This document shows positions 17,314-25,508 of a DNA stretch of 64,000 nucleotides, one piece after another; within the stretch, counting starts at the first letter, position 1, and each line of letters begins with the position of its first letter. The position numbers were made by a program, and so were the translations under genes. Source of the DNA: Flavobacterium sp. GTDB lineage: Bacteria; Bacteroidota; Bacteroidia; Flavobacteriales; Flavobacteriaceae. The stretch covers positions 1-64,000 of the forward strand of contig NZ_JAHEBT010000003.1 of NCBI RefSeq assembly GCF_024642105.1, written 5' to 3'. A model generated the notes under the pieces. The model was not told the DNA's origin. It saw only the letters and a list, made by a program, of their open reading frames with translations, and searched no databases.

Positions 17314-17718
17314 ATGAAAAGAGTAATTGTTGATTACGCAAAACTTACCAACGAAATTTTAAACTTATTAGTTGAGAAATTTCCTGATGGTTATGATGAC
17401 TCAGACATTATCCGTTTTAAAAATGCAAAAAACGAATTGGTTGAAGCAGTAGAAGTACGAACTGAAGACACTATTTATTTAGTAAAAGTAAGTACCAAGC
17501 TTTCTGACAGAATTGAAAACTATGATGAAGATGATGTGATCATCGACGAAGTGGTAGCACCAATCAAAGGACTAGAACTAGACGAAGAGGATAGTGATGA
17601 CGATTCGGAAGACGAAAATTTAGACAAACCAGACAGCGATTCTGAAGATGGAGACGATGACGACGATGATAATGATTTTGAAGATATCGCAGACGACGAA
17701 GATGAAGATGACGAATAA
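17314..17718 (+). CDS. Small protein with extremely acidic tail, function unknown
   Basis: A 134-residue protein. The first 85 residues look folded (MKRVIVDYAKLTNEILNLL, then an FPDGYDDSDIIRFKNAKNELVEAVEVRTED segment). In the last 48 residues, 33 are Asp or Glu, an intrinsically disordered polyanionic tail. Relatives are sometimes labelled DNA primase, but no primase motif is present, so I do not use that name. The gene starts 13 nt after the DHS-like gene and is probably in its operon. A polyanionic tail could bind polyamines, Mg2+ or basic proteins; the link to polyamines is speculation from context. Confidence 0.75.
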   Translation: MKRVIVDYAKLTNEILNLLVEKFPDGYDDSDIIRFKNAKNELVEAVEVRTEDTIYLVKVSTKLSDRIENYDEDDVIIDEVVAPIKGLELDEEDSDDDSEDENLDKPDSDSEDGDDDDDDNDFEDIADDEDEDDE

Positions 17719-17736
17719 TTATTAATTCTACTACAC

Positions 17737-17773
17737 AAAAAAGGCTATCTATTTTCATAGGTAGCCTTTTTTA
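17737..17773. terminator. Bidirectional terminator between the acidic-protein gene and dinB-type gene
   Basis: AAAAAAGGCTATCTAT, TTTC loop, ATAGGTAGCCTTTTTT with a single G-U type mismatch. It works for the polyamine cluster on the plus strand and the DinB gene on the minus strand. Confidence 0.85.
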
Positions 17774-17793
17774 GTTTTTAAATACTTCTTTAT

Positions 17794-18309
17794 TTATAAA
17801 TAACGTTCTTCAAATACTTTTTGATGTTGCTTCTGGTGACCAATTAACATAAAACCAATGGCTCGAACAGAAATCAGATTTTCGGAAGCGATACCTACTC
17901 TTTTCAATTGATCTTCAGAAAAACTTTTGAAAAGCAATAAATTGGAATGTCTAACCGTTGATAATTCTGTCAACAAATCCTGAAGACTTCTTGTATTACC
18001 TGCTGTATTTTGAGCAAAAGTATTTTCGTCAAAACCCGGCAAAGGTGTACTATCATTTCTTGAAATTCGCAAAGCACGATAGGCAAATATTCGTTCTGTA
18101 TCAATAATGTGTTGAATTATTTCTTTAATAGTCCACTTTCCTTCAGCATACCGATAATCAAACTTATCCATTGGAATATTTTGCACAAATCGAATAAAGT
18201 CATGCAAACAAATTTCTAATTCTTCAATCAAATCAACTTCGCCTGCCGCTTTGATATAAGTAGCATTAAATATTGAATATTCACTTTCAGACAACTGACT
18301 TGTTCTCAT
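17794..18309 (-). CDS. DinB-family (DinB_2) putative metal-dependent hydrolase/thiol transferase
   Basis: A 171-residue four-helix bundle protein. The spaced His residues of the family are visible: KWTIKEIIQHIIDTERIFAYRALRIS (first His of the triad, about 68) and IGHQKQHQKVFEERYL at the C-terminus (the second and third). Such proteins are often bacillithiol or mycothiol transferases or unknown hydrolases; the name comes from a DNA-damage-induced Bacillus gene. It begins 9 nt after the PEP carboxylase stop, so it is likely co-transcribed with ppc. Confidence 0.8.
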   Translation of the reverse strand: MRTSQLSESEYSIFNATYIKAAGEVDLIEELEICLHDFIRFVQNIPMDKFDYRYAEGKWTIKEIIQHIIDTERIFAYRALRISRNDSTPLPGFDENTFAQNTAGNTRSLQDLLTELSTVRHSNLLLFKSFSEDQLKRVGIASENLISVRAIGFMLIGHQKQHQKVFEERYL

Positions 18310-18318
18310 ACTAATAAA

Positions 18319-20904
18319 TTAAGCTGAGTTTCTACTTGCATTTGTGTTTCCAAAAAGAGAGCGAGTCACGATTTTTTCGTACACCTTAATTAGTTTCTCA
18401 TCTGGATTTTTTTGTTTCATCAACTCATTAATTCGAGTTAATCCATATTGTTGTATTGTCAACAAAGGCAACACAATACGTTCTCTAATGTCAATAGAAG
18501 CTTTACCATCAGGGTAATTTTCCATTAATTCTTTATGACCTGCAATTTTTAATAATAAACGTTTGGTTTCCAAAAATTCATTATAAATAATTTGCCAGAA
18601 CTCTCCAAACTCAGGATCTTTACTCATATAAGCAGTCAATGGGAAAAATGATTTAGCCAATGACATCATACTGTTTTCCAACAAGGTTTTAAAGAACAAT
18701 GAACCATCATATAAATTCTGAACTTTATCCCATTGATTAGTATCCTCAAAATGTTTTAAAGCTGTTCCAACACCAAAAAATCCTGGTACATTTTGTTTCA
18801 ACTGACTCCAAGAACCTACAAACGGAATCGCTCTTAAATCAGCGAAATCTAAAGTTTCAGACTTACTTCTTTTTGACGGACGGCTACCAATATTGGTTTT
18901 AGCATAGTATTTCAAAGTACTCATTTGTTCCAAATACGGAATGAATTTTGGGTGGTTTTTAAAACTCAAATACTTCTCATACCCTAATTCAGCCAATTGA
19001 TCTAAAATAGCTTTTTCATCTAATGTCAATTCATTTCTTCCTTTAGCAAAAACTTGGTTTGTGACACCAGCACTTAAAAGGTTTTCTAAATTATGACGAC
19101 AAGAGTCTAAAGTTCCAAAATTAGAACTAATCGTTTGACCTTGAACAGTAACCTGAATTTCGTTATTTTCAATTTTTGGACCTAAAGACGCATAGAATTT
19201 ATGTGTTTTTCCTCCACCACGAGCAGGAGGTCCACCTCTACCGTCAAAGAAAATGGCTTTAATTCCATATTTTCTTGAGATTTCCGTTAACGATTCTTTT
19301 GCTTTATAAATACTCCAATTCGCCATTAAATAGCCACCATCTTTGGTTCCATCAGAGAACCCTAACATGATGGTTTGCTTGTTATTTCTTTCTTTCAAAT
19401 GCTTGGCGTAAGCTGGATTAGTATACAACTTCTCCATAATCTCATGCGCATTTTGCAAATCGTCAACCGATTCAAATAACGGAATAATATCAACTGAAGG
19501 TGCTGCCCAATTACTCAATTTAAAAAGAGCAAAGGTTTCCATTACATTTAAGGCACTTTCATTATTACTTATTATATAACGGTTAGAACCGAATTCTCCG
19601 TTGTTTTGTTGAATTGTTTTGATAGCTTGAATAGACCCTAAAGTAGAATTGGTCATTTCATTCTCAAATGATGCTGGATCTAAATCACCTGACACATTAG
19701 ATAAAACATCAAATTTTTCCTTTTCGGAAAGTTCAAAATAATTAGCTGGGAATACTTTTGAATTGGATTGCAAATAATGATTTACAACATCTTTAAAAAC
19801 AGCATCGTGTATTTTACTATTTTGACGGATATCTAAAGTAGCAAAGTGAAATCCAAATAAATTCACTTTAATCAACAAAGCGTCCAACTGATCTACATAT
19901 AGCGATTGATGTTGCTCTACAATAATCGATCTAATCTTTTTTAGTTGCGTTCTAAACTCTTCCAGCGTAATGAAAATTTCACCTTTAGAATAAAATACAG
20001 AACGATACAATTTTTGCTCCAACTCAGAAACTAAAGTATCAACACCTGGAAATGTTAGTTTACGCTTCAAATTTCTCATTTCGATATAATAACATTTCAA
20101 AATAGAAGTACGCAAACGATCGGCAACTTTAAGAGTAATCTCAGTGGTTACAAATGGATTTCCATCACGATCTCCTCCTGGCCAAAAACCTAATTTAATC
20201 AGCGGATTATTAATCGAATTTCCATTGAACAAATTCTTTTCTAAATAGTGAACCATCTCTCCTGCCGTTTCATAAAAAACGTTTTCAAGATACCAAATCA
20301 AACTTACCGCTTCGTCATACGGATTGGGTTTTTCATTTTGTATAAAAGGAGTTTTCCCCAATTGCGCTAACAATTGTTTAATTCCTAATAAATTATTTTT
20401 ACGGATTGCATCGGTTAAATCGTTGATAATACCTAAAACTGCACCTGGATAAAATTGTGTTGGATGCGCCGTTAAAACGGTTCTAACATTAAAGTTTTCC
20501 AAAAATTCCGTCAATTCTTCTTGACTATTTTTATCATCTGCTTTTTCTTTAATATCACGCAGCGATCCTCTACCCTCCATATTGTTCACGGCCGGAAAAG
20601 CTGCATCTTCAATAGCATCAAAAAGTACAATTTGTCTCTCAATGTATTGAATAAAACGAAACATTAAATCAATCTTATCCGACTCTGAATCAGTATGCAG
20701 GTATTTTTTTGTAAAAAACTCTACTATTTCACCTGGTGTTTCTTGCTTTTTAAACCCCGTATCACAAACATCTGTAAATAAAGGAAGTAAAACACCTGTA
20801 TTGTCTATAGAATCAAAAGGCAAAGTAATAAACACACTGTTATAAATGTGATACTTAGAAAGTACATCTTGATTAAAACGTTCAATTTTAGGAAGCGTAT
20901 ACAT
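18319..20904 (-). CDS. ppc: Phosphoenolpyruvate carboxylase
   Basis: An 861-residue enzyme that carboxylates PEP to oxaloacetate, replenishing the TCA cycle. Visible family elements: VRTVLTAHPTQFYPGAV (catalytic His near 148), LGFWPGGDRDGNPFVTTE, FHFATLDIRQNS, MLGFSDGTKDGGYL and FFDGRGGPPARGGG (the Gly-rich bicarbonate/PEP loop), then GSRPSKR. The C-terminus is NTNASRNSA rather than the enterobacterial QNTG ending, a feature of the Bacteroidota type. It starts MYTLPKIERFNQ. No -7 box of the standard type is apparent upstream; a terminator for the Lrp gene lies there instead. Confidence 0.95.
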   Translation of the reverse strand: MYTLPKIERFNQDVLSKYHIYNSVFITLPFDSIDNTGVLLPLFTDVCDTGFKKQETPGEIVEFFTKKYLHTDSESDKIDLMFRFIQYIERQIVLFDAIEDAAFPAVNNMEGRGSLRDIKEKADDKNSQEELTEFLENFNVRTVLTAHPTQFYPGAVLGIINDLTDAIRKNNLLGIKQLLAQLGKTPFIQNEKPNPYDEAVSLIWYLENVFYETAGEMVHYLEKNLFNGNSINNPLIKLGFWPGGDRDGNPFVTTEITLKVADRLRTSILKCYYIEMRNLKRKLTFPGVDTLVSELEQKLYRSVFYSKGEIFITLEEFRTQLKKIRSIIVEQHQSLYVDQLDALLIKVNLFGFHFATLDIRQNSKIHDAVFKDVVNHYLQSNSKVFPANYFELSEKEKFDVLSNVSGDLDPASFENEMTNSTLGSIQAIKTIQQNNGEFGSNRYIISNNESALNVMETFALFKLSNWAAPSVDIIPLFESVDDLQNAHEIMEKLYTNPAYAKHLKERNNKQTIMLGFSDGTKDGGYLMANWSIYKAKESLTEISRKYGIKAIFFDGRGGPPARGGGKTHKFYASLGPKIENNEIQVTVQGQTISSNFGTLDSCRHNLENLLSAGVTNQVFAKGRNELTLDEKAILDQLAELGYEKYLSFKNHPKFIPYLEQMSTLKYYAKTNIGSRPSKRSKSETLDFADLRAIPFVGSWSQLKQNVPGFFGVGTALKHFEDTNQWDKVQNLYDGSLFFKTLLENSMMSLAKSFFPLTAYMSKDPEFGEFWQIIYNEFLETKRLLLKIAGHKELMENYPDGKASIDIRERIVLPLLTIQQYGLTRINELMKQKNPDEKLIKVYEKIVTRSLFGNTNASRNSA

Positions 20905-20948
20905 AGGTTCTGGTATAGTTAGTTGTTGTATTTAATTCAATTGGCATA

Positions 20949-20978
20949 AAAAAACCCCAAGAACAAACTTGAGGTTAT
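20949..20978 (-). terminator. Terminator of the Lrp-family gene
   Basis: AACCCCAAG (20953-20961), 6-nt loop, CTTGAGGTT (20968-20976), with a T7 on the minus strand. It lies 22 nt past the Lrp stop and insulates ppc from it. Confidence 0.8.
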
Positions 20979-21000
20979 ATTGTAAATATAGCGTCAAGTA

Positions 21001-21480
21001 TTACATGTTTTTGAAAATCGTATGCATCAAACGTTTCTTATCATTGATGCTTTCTTCCAATGAAATCATGGTTTCCGTTCTGTATACTCCATCAATATCG
21101 TCAATCATAAAGATTACATCCTTAGCATGTTTAGTATCTTTAGCTCTAATCTTACAGAAGATATTGAATTTACCTGTAGTTACCGAAGCAACCGTTACAA
21201 AAGGAATTTCATTAATTCGTTCTAAAACAAATTTAGTTTGAGAGGTATTATTAAGAAAAACACCTACATAAGCAATGAAAGAATATCCTAATTTATCATA
21301 ATCAAGCACAAGAGAAGAACCCATAATGATTCCAGCATCTTCCATCTTTTTTACTCTAACATGGACTGTCCCTGCAGAAATTAATAATTTTTTGGCAATA
21401 TCCGTAAATGGAACTCTAGTGTTGTCAATCAACATATCTAAAATCTGGTGATCTACTTCATCTAAACGAAACTTACTCAT
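21001..21480 (-). CDS. Lrp/AsnC-family transcriptional regulator
   Basis: A 159-residue regulator. The N-terminal helix-turn-helix covers about residues 6-55 (DEVDHQILDMLIDNTRVPFTDIAKKLLISAGTVHVRVKKMEDAGII), and the C-terminal RAM effector domain about 70-145 (AYVGVFLN, VTTGKFNIFCKIRAKD, GVYRTETMISLEES). Such proteins form octamers and respond to amino acids. It is monocistronic with its own terminator. Neighbouring genes give no clear hint of its ligand. Confidence 0.92.
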   Translation of the reverse strand: MSKFRLDEVDHQILDMLIDNTRVPFTDIAKKLLISAGTVHVRVKKMEDAGIIMGSSLVLDYDKLGYSFIAYVGVFLNNTSQTKFVLERINEIPFVTVASVTTGKFNIFCKIRAKDTKHAKDVIFMIDDIDGVYRTETMISLEESINDKKRLMHTIFKNM

Positions 21481-21559
21481 AATTTTTTCAATTAATATTA
21501 TTAATTATCTAAAACAAAGTATAAAAATATACATAAAAACTAAACAATGAGTAATAAAA

Positions 21560-22714
21560 CTACTTTTTTATCAATCCGTTAACGAATTCTATGTTTTTAT
21601 TTAAATAAAAATTGGCTTTTTGATCTAATTTAGGAATATTGTCATAATCATCAGTATAAACAGCTCCTTGAGCATCATACTCCAAATGACCGAAACGATT
21701 TTCCAAATCTTCTATTTGATTAATGTACGCATTAAAACAAATTTGACCGTCAATCAATTCTTCTTTGTATTGTGAGGCAAAATTGATGATTTTTTCCTTA
21801 CCATCATAATTTATTTTGACATTTTTATACAAAAAATCACAAAAAACTGGATTATTTTGTGAAATATTCAAATATTCTTCGATTCTATTGCTAACTATAT
21901 CGTTTTCGTTAATTACATTAAAAGCAGACACTAGCGAATAAAATACGAATTTTCTAGTTTCTTCTCTTTCATAATCGTTGGGAAAATGTCCCGCTTCAAA
22001 CAAAATAGTTGGAACTCCCAAATACTGAAACGTATCTCCAATACAATTAATATTAAACGAATCATCAAAGCGACCCACCTGACCCGGTATAAACTGTTGC
22101 AATACCTGATTGATTCCAGCTATGACATTAATCGCTTTTAATCTTGACTCATTGATGTCCCGTTCTTCATTATAAGATGGGGCTAAAAACGACATCGTAG
22201 CTGGCTTACCCGTTGTAGCTACTCCAAAAATAGTACGTTGATCGTGTAGATTAAAACAATAATCCGGTTTAAATCGCTCGAATGTAGCACGCAACACCTT
22301 ACTTTCTGGCTGTGTCAAATCTTGAGAATCGCGATTTAAATCAATAGCATTAGCATTGGCACGAGTATATAAAGTAGCGCCATCAGGATTTAGCATTGGA
22401 ATCCAGCAAAAAGTAAACTCATTTAAAAATTGTTTTGCCAAATCGGTTCCGCTATGTAACAGGTTTAAAAAATCAAAAAGCCCCTTAGTGGTTGTGCTTT
22501 CGTTTCCATGCATTTGAGACCAAAGAAAAATTCGGGTTGCTCCATGTCCAATTTGGTATTCATATATTGATTTCCCTAAAACAGATTTTCCAATTTCTTG
22601 CAATTGATTTGCTGTATTTAATCGTTGCAAAATCGGTTCAATATGTTCTAATGTAATATATCGACCTTGGATAGATTGTTCTTTATTTTGAACAAATAAC
22701 GCTTCTAAATTCAT
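21560..22714 (-). CDS. M14-family zinc carboxypeptidase
   Basis: A 384-residue metallopeptidase. The HxxE zinc motif is in WSQMHGNESTTTKGLFDF (about 86-90), the substrate Arg/Asn region in NANAIDLNRDSQDLTQPES, the third zinc ligand in YCFNLHDQRT, and the catalytic Glu in TILFEAGHF. There is no signal peptide or lipobox (MNLEALFVQNKEQ), so it appears cytoplasmic, which is less common for this family. The gene is transcribed divergently from an XRE regulator; the shared region carries GTAAAC motifs that overlap its probable TACTTTTG -7 box (22741-22734), suggesting control by that regulator. Confidence 0.88.
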   Translation of the reverse strand: MNLEALFVQNKEQSIQGRYITLEHIEPILQRLNTANQLQEIGKSVLGKSIYEYQIGHGATRIFLWSQMHGNESTTTKGLFDFLNLLHSGTDLAKQFLNEFTFCWIPMLNPDGATLYTRANANAIDLNRDSQDLTQPESKVLRATFERFKPDYCFNLHDQRTIFGVATTGKPATMSFLAPSYNEERDINESRLKAINVIAGINQVLQQFIPGQVGRFDDSFNINCIGDTFQYLGVPTILFEAGHFPNDYEREETRKFVFYSLVSAFNVINENDIVSNRIEEYLNISQNNPVFCDFLYKNVKINYDGKEKIINFASQYKEELIDGQICFNAYINQIEDLENRFGHLEYDAQGAVYTDDYDNIPKLDQKANFYLNKNIEFVNGLIKK

Positions 22715-22729
22715 AGTTCATAATTTGAT

Positions 22730-22767
22730 TTTACAAAAGTAAACATCTTTACATTTACAATTGTAAA
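22730..22767 (-). promoter_or_regulatory. Operator-like pair TTTAC-N4-GTAAA over the carboxypeptidase promoter
   Basis: Two inverted-repeat sites, 22730-22743 (TTTACAAAAGTAAA) and 22754-22767 (TTTACAATTGTAAA), lie just upstream of the M14 gene. The first coincides with CAAAAGTA, which reads TACTTTTG on the minus strand and fits the -7 consensus. A third near-match (TTTAATTCTGTAAA) follows at 22787-22800. Repressor binding would block the carboxypeptidase promoter. Confidence 0.55.
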
Positions 22768-22989
22768 CTAATATTACGCCATAAAATTTAATTCTGTAAA
22801 CAAAAAAAGCTGTTTTTAAGTCTGTTTTCGAACAAGTTAAATTGCTTATTGTAAACAAATTTAAAATAAACTAATATGTTATTGATAATCAATATTTTAA
22901 ATTAATTTATATAAATTAAAAATTGAATTTAACTGAATTTATTTTACCTATTTACAAACTGTTTTATTCATAATTATTTTACTTTTGAT

Positions 22990-23008
22990 TACATTTGTAA
23001 ACAAATGT
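22990..23008 (+). promoter_or_regulatory. XRE gene -7 box overlapped by palindrome ACATTTGTAAACAAATGT
   Basis: TACATTTG at 22990-22997 is a good -7 box for the XRE gene (ATG 23028). The 8-2-8 palindrome ACATTTGTAAACAAATGT at 22991-23008 covers it and contains the GTAAAC core found at five other sites in the 300-nt region. This is what an autoregulated promoter looks like. Confidence 0.6.
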
Positions 23009-23027
23009 TTTTTTAAACTATTCTACA

Positions 23028-23471
23028 ATGGTAAACATCGACGATTTCGTAAAAAGACTAGAAATACTTTTGGAATATTACAACTTAAATGCGTCTTCTT
23101 TTGCAGATAAAATTGGGGTACAACGCTCTAGTTTGTCACACCTCCTATCAGGACGAAACAAACCGAGTTTGGATTTTATTCTTAAAATTTTAGAAGTTTT
23201 TCCTGAGGTAGATTTGTATTGGATATTAAATGGAAAAGGTAGTTTTCCAAAAACAATCGGCAACAATAACGTTATTAAAACACCTCCTGCTATTTTAAAT
23301 TCAGAACCTATTAGTGGAAATTTATTTTCAACTATTCCTGAAGCAAAAACAACAACACCTACTGTAGAGGTAAAAAAAATAGACCAACTCCCTCAATCTA
23401 TTTCAAATGAAGTAGAAAAAATTGTTTTCTTTTATAAAGATGGAACTTTTAAAGAATTTAAGTCGAATTAA
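23028..23471 (+). CDS. XRE-family helix-turn-helix regulator
   Basis: A 147-residue protein. Residues about 6-62 form a Cro/C1-type HTH (LNASSFADKIGVQRSSLSHLLSGRNKPSLDFILKILEVFPEVDLYWILNG). The middle (about 75-125) is Pro/Thr/Asn-rich and probably a linker, ending in a short SNEVEKIVFFYKDGTFKEF beta-type tail. The reading frame begins at the last GTAAAC motif (23031-23036). The stop codon overlaps that of the convergent acyltransferase gene by 3 nt. Likely a dimeric repressor of itself and the divergent carboxypeptidase gene, inferred from the operator-like repeats. Confidence 0.88.
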   Translation: MVNIDDFVKRLEILLEYYNLNASSFADKIGVQRSSLSHLLSGRNKPSLDFILKILEVFPEVDLYWILNGKGSFPKTIGNNNVIKTPPAILNSEPISGNLFSTIPEAKTTTPTVEVKKIDQLPQSISNEVEKIVFFYKDGTFKEFKSN

Positions 23472-24028
23472 GATTCTTTAACACGATAGCCGTATTCCGG
23501 TATTTTTCCTGTTACGCCTACAAAGTGTCGATTAAGCAGTGTTAAATCTGCTTCTAAGTTTCCAGTGGGCTGTAATGGTTGTCCGAATCGAACCTCTTTT
23601 TTGCCAAAATCAAAAGCCACAGGAATTATAGGAACATTAGCTTTTAAGGCGATGTAATAGAATCCCGTTTTAAGTTCACTCACAAATTTACGAGTTCCTT
23701 CGGGAGCAACGGCTAAACGGAATGTGTCTTTTTCCTCAAAGATTGCTGCAATCGAATCTACCTTATTTAAGCCACCCGATCTATCTAACGGTGCGCCACC
23801 CATATACTTAAAATAATACCCAAATGGGAAACGAAATAATTCTTTTTTTGCAACAAAATTCATTTCAAGTCCAACAATCCCTCGAGTAAAAATCCCTAAA
23901 TAAAAGTCGTGCGCACTGGTATGTGGTAGTACCATCATAACGCATTTTTTTATTTCAGGATTAATAGTCCCTACTATCTTCCACCCCATGATTTTAAAAA
24001 ACACCCATTTATAGAACTCCTTCTTCAT
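23468..24028 (-). CDS. Lysophospholipid/1-acylglycerol-3-phosphate acyltransferase family protein
   Basis: A 186-residue PlsC-type acyltransferase. The catalytic HxxxxD is in VLPHTSAHDFYLG (His36, Asp41), and the second motif is VAPEGTRKF (about 108-116), the phosphate-binding EGTR. The protein is short and lacks a strong N-terminal TM segment, resembling the small LPLAT-like acyltransferases of Bacteroidota rather than canonical PlsC. It acts on membrane lipids on the cytoplasmic side. It converges on the XRE gene with overlapping stop codons. Confidence 0.85.
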   Translation of the reverse strand: MKKEFYKWVFFKIMGWKIVGTINPEIKKCVMMVLPHTSAHDFYLGIFTRGIVGLEMNFVAKKELFRFPFGYYFKYMGGAPLDRSGGLNKVDSIAAIFEEKDTFRLAVAPEGTRKFVSELKTGFYYIALKANVPIIPVAFDFGKKEVRFGQPLQPTGNLEADLTLLNRHFVGVTGKIPEYGYRVKES

Positions 24029-24043
24029 TCTTTTACTAATTTA

Positions 24044-24076
24044 TTGCAAATAAAAACAATTAAAATCTTATTTTTG
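24044..24076 (+). promoter_or_regulatory. Bacteroidota-type promoter of the spermidine-synthase-fold gene
   Basis: TTG at 24044-24046, 22-nt spacer, TATTTTTG at 24069-24076; the ATG follows at 24093. Start site expected near 24083. Confidence 0.55.
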
Positions 24077-24092
24077 AACAAATCCCCACATT

Positions 24093-24758
24093 ATGATACG
24101 CAAATTTCTGAGCTATCTTATTCCTATTACGATATACAAAACCAAATCAGGTTGGAGTAAATCTATTGAAGTTACTTGGGCTAATGGCGAATTAGTGATG
24201 GATTCTGAAAACACCAACTACTCTTACGGAAGTTTACAACGCATTTTACGATTAGGATTAAAAACAATTGGCTTTCGCCAAATCAAAAGCATGAAAAAAA
24301 TTCTGGTTTTAGGCGTCGCAGGTGGTAGCGTCATAAAAACCTTAATCAAAGAAATTCAATTTAAAGGCACAATTACAGGAGTCGAAATTGACCCTGAAAT
24401 TATCAAAGTCGCTAATTCTTATTTTCATTTGAATCAAATTCCAAATCTCACCATTGTAATAGCAGATGCTTTTGAATTTGTATTGCAAGCCAATGAAAAA
24501 TACGACTTAATCATTGTTGATATTTTTCAAGACACTAAAATACCTAGTTTTTTATTCGAAAATTTCTTTACAGAAAGACTTTGTGCTTTACTTCAAAATA
24601 AAGGTTATATAGTATTCAATACTATGGTTTTAAATAAAAATGATAATGAAAGAAATGAAAAGTATTGTAGCGAATTTTACCAACCCAATTTCAAAATCAA
24701 AACAATTCCTCGAGTTGAAATTCATAATGAATTAATCATAATAGAAAAGATCAAATAA
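24093..24758 (+). CDS. Spermidine synthase-fold (SAM-binding) protein
   Basis: A 221-residue Rossmann protein related to SpeE-like enzymes. Visible elements: SYGSLQRILRLGLK (about 49-62, where SpeE has a substrate-side Tyr), KILVLGVAGGSVIKTLIK (about 69-86, the nucleotide-binding Gly loop), ITGVEIDPEIIKVANSYF (about 92-110, acidic ribose ligand), VIADAFEFVLQ and YDLIIVDIFQDTKIPSFLF. The usual gatekeeping D-(S/T)-(S/T)-D sequence of spermidine synthases is not present; DIFQD occupies that position. It may be a methyltransferase or an atypical aminopropyltransferase. The downstream K+ channel gene is 39 nt away. Confidence 0.7.
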   Translation: MIRKFLSYLIPITIYKTKSGWSKSIEVTWANGELVMDSENTNYSYGSLQRILRLGLKTIGFRQIKSMKKILVLGVAGGSVIKTLIKEIQFKGTITGVEIDPEIIKVANSYFHLNQIPNLTIVIADAFEFVLQANEKYDLIIVDIFQDTKIPSFLFENFFTERLCALLQNKGYIVFNTMVLNKNDNERNEKYCSEFYQPNFKIKTIPRVEIHNELIIIEKIK

Positions 24759-24797
24759 TATTTTTCACTAACTTGTATGTAATTATTTTTAGCACAA

Positions 24798-25508
24798 ATG
24801 AGAAAAATTGTCAAAAAATTATTTTTGGGTAAATCATCTAATGGGAAACCAGCTGAATTTGATCCCATTGAAAAAAGAATTCAAAATATAAAGTCCATTT
24901 GGAATAATGACCATCAAGACGATAATGGCATAGAGAAGATTTTTCGTTTATTACTTTCTTCTTCTCAATTGCTATTTCCAGGTATTTACATCAAATATTT
25001 TTCTAGAAAAAAAGGCATTGAATACCAAGACTTAGCCACTGACTTCTATATTCTACTAAAAGTAATCTTTCCTATTGTGATTTTAGTAAACCAATGGCAA
25101 CACTATCAATGGGTTATTATACTAATGACCTATCTATTTTTAGAAACAATTTTCTATATTCCAACGTTAATTTTTGCCTCTGATTTATTTTCAAGACCAC
25201 GCTCTTATAGAAGATCAATGCTCTTGTTGTTCTTTAATTATTTGGAAATTGTATTTGCTTATGCCGTTTTTTACTCGTGTGGAAACTACCTAAACAAACC
25301 TTTTCAAAATTGGTTTGACGCAATCTACTTTAGCATAATCACCTCTTCTTCAATAGGATACGGTGATTTTTATCCCATTGTGACAATAGGTAAATTCTTA
25401 GTCAGTACACAAGCCTTATTGTTCTTATTTTTCATTATTCTTTTCTTGAATTTCTTTTCAACCAAAGTAAAAGCTACCGGCTATTTTGATCACGAAAACA
25501 ACGAATGA
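24798..25508 (+). CDS. Potassium channel family protein (two-TM pore type)
   Basis: A 236-residue membrane protein. The pore helix and selectivity filter are clear: FSIITSSSIGYGDFYPIVTIGKF (about 176-198), with GYGD as the K+ filter, followed by a TM helix LLFLFFIILFLNFF. Upstream are hydrophobic helices near 88-100, 103-125 and 141-165. The N-terminal 60 residues are soluble and charged. No RCK regulatory domain is present. It abuts kdsB tail to tail with no spacer. Confidence 0.85.
   Translation: MRKIVKKLFLGKSSNGKPAEFDPIEKRIQNIKSIWNNDHQDDNGIEKIFRLLLSSSQLLFPGIYIKYFSRKKGIEYQDLATDFYILLKVIFPIVILVNQWQHYQWVIILMTYLFLETIFYIPTLIFASDLFSRPRSYRRSMLLLFFNYLEIVFAYAVFYSCGNYLNKPFQNWFDAIYFSIITSSSIGYGDFYPIVTIGKFLVSTQALLFLFFIILFLNFFSTKVKATGYFDHENNE

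Noticed and set aside
17520..17758. Ser-rich and His/Arg-rich minus-strand frames opposite the acidic tail
   Set aside because: They are complements of GAT/GAA/GAC runs with no start signal or independent support.
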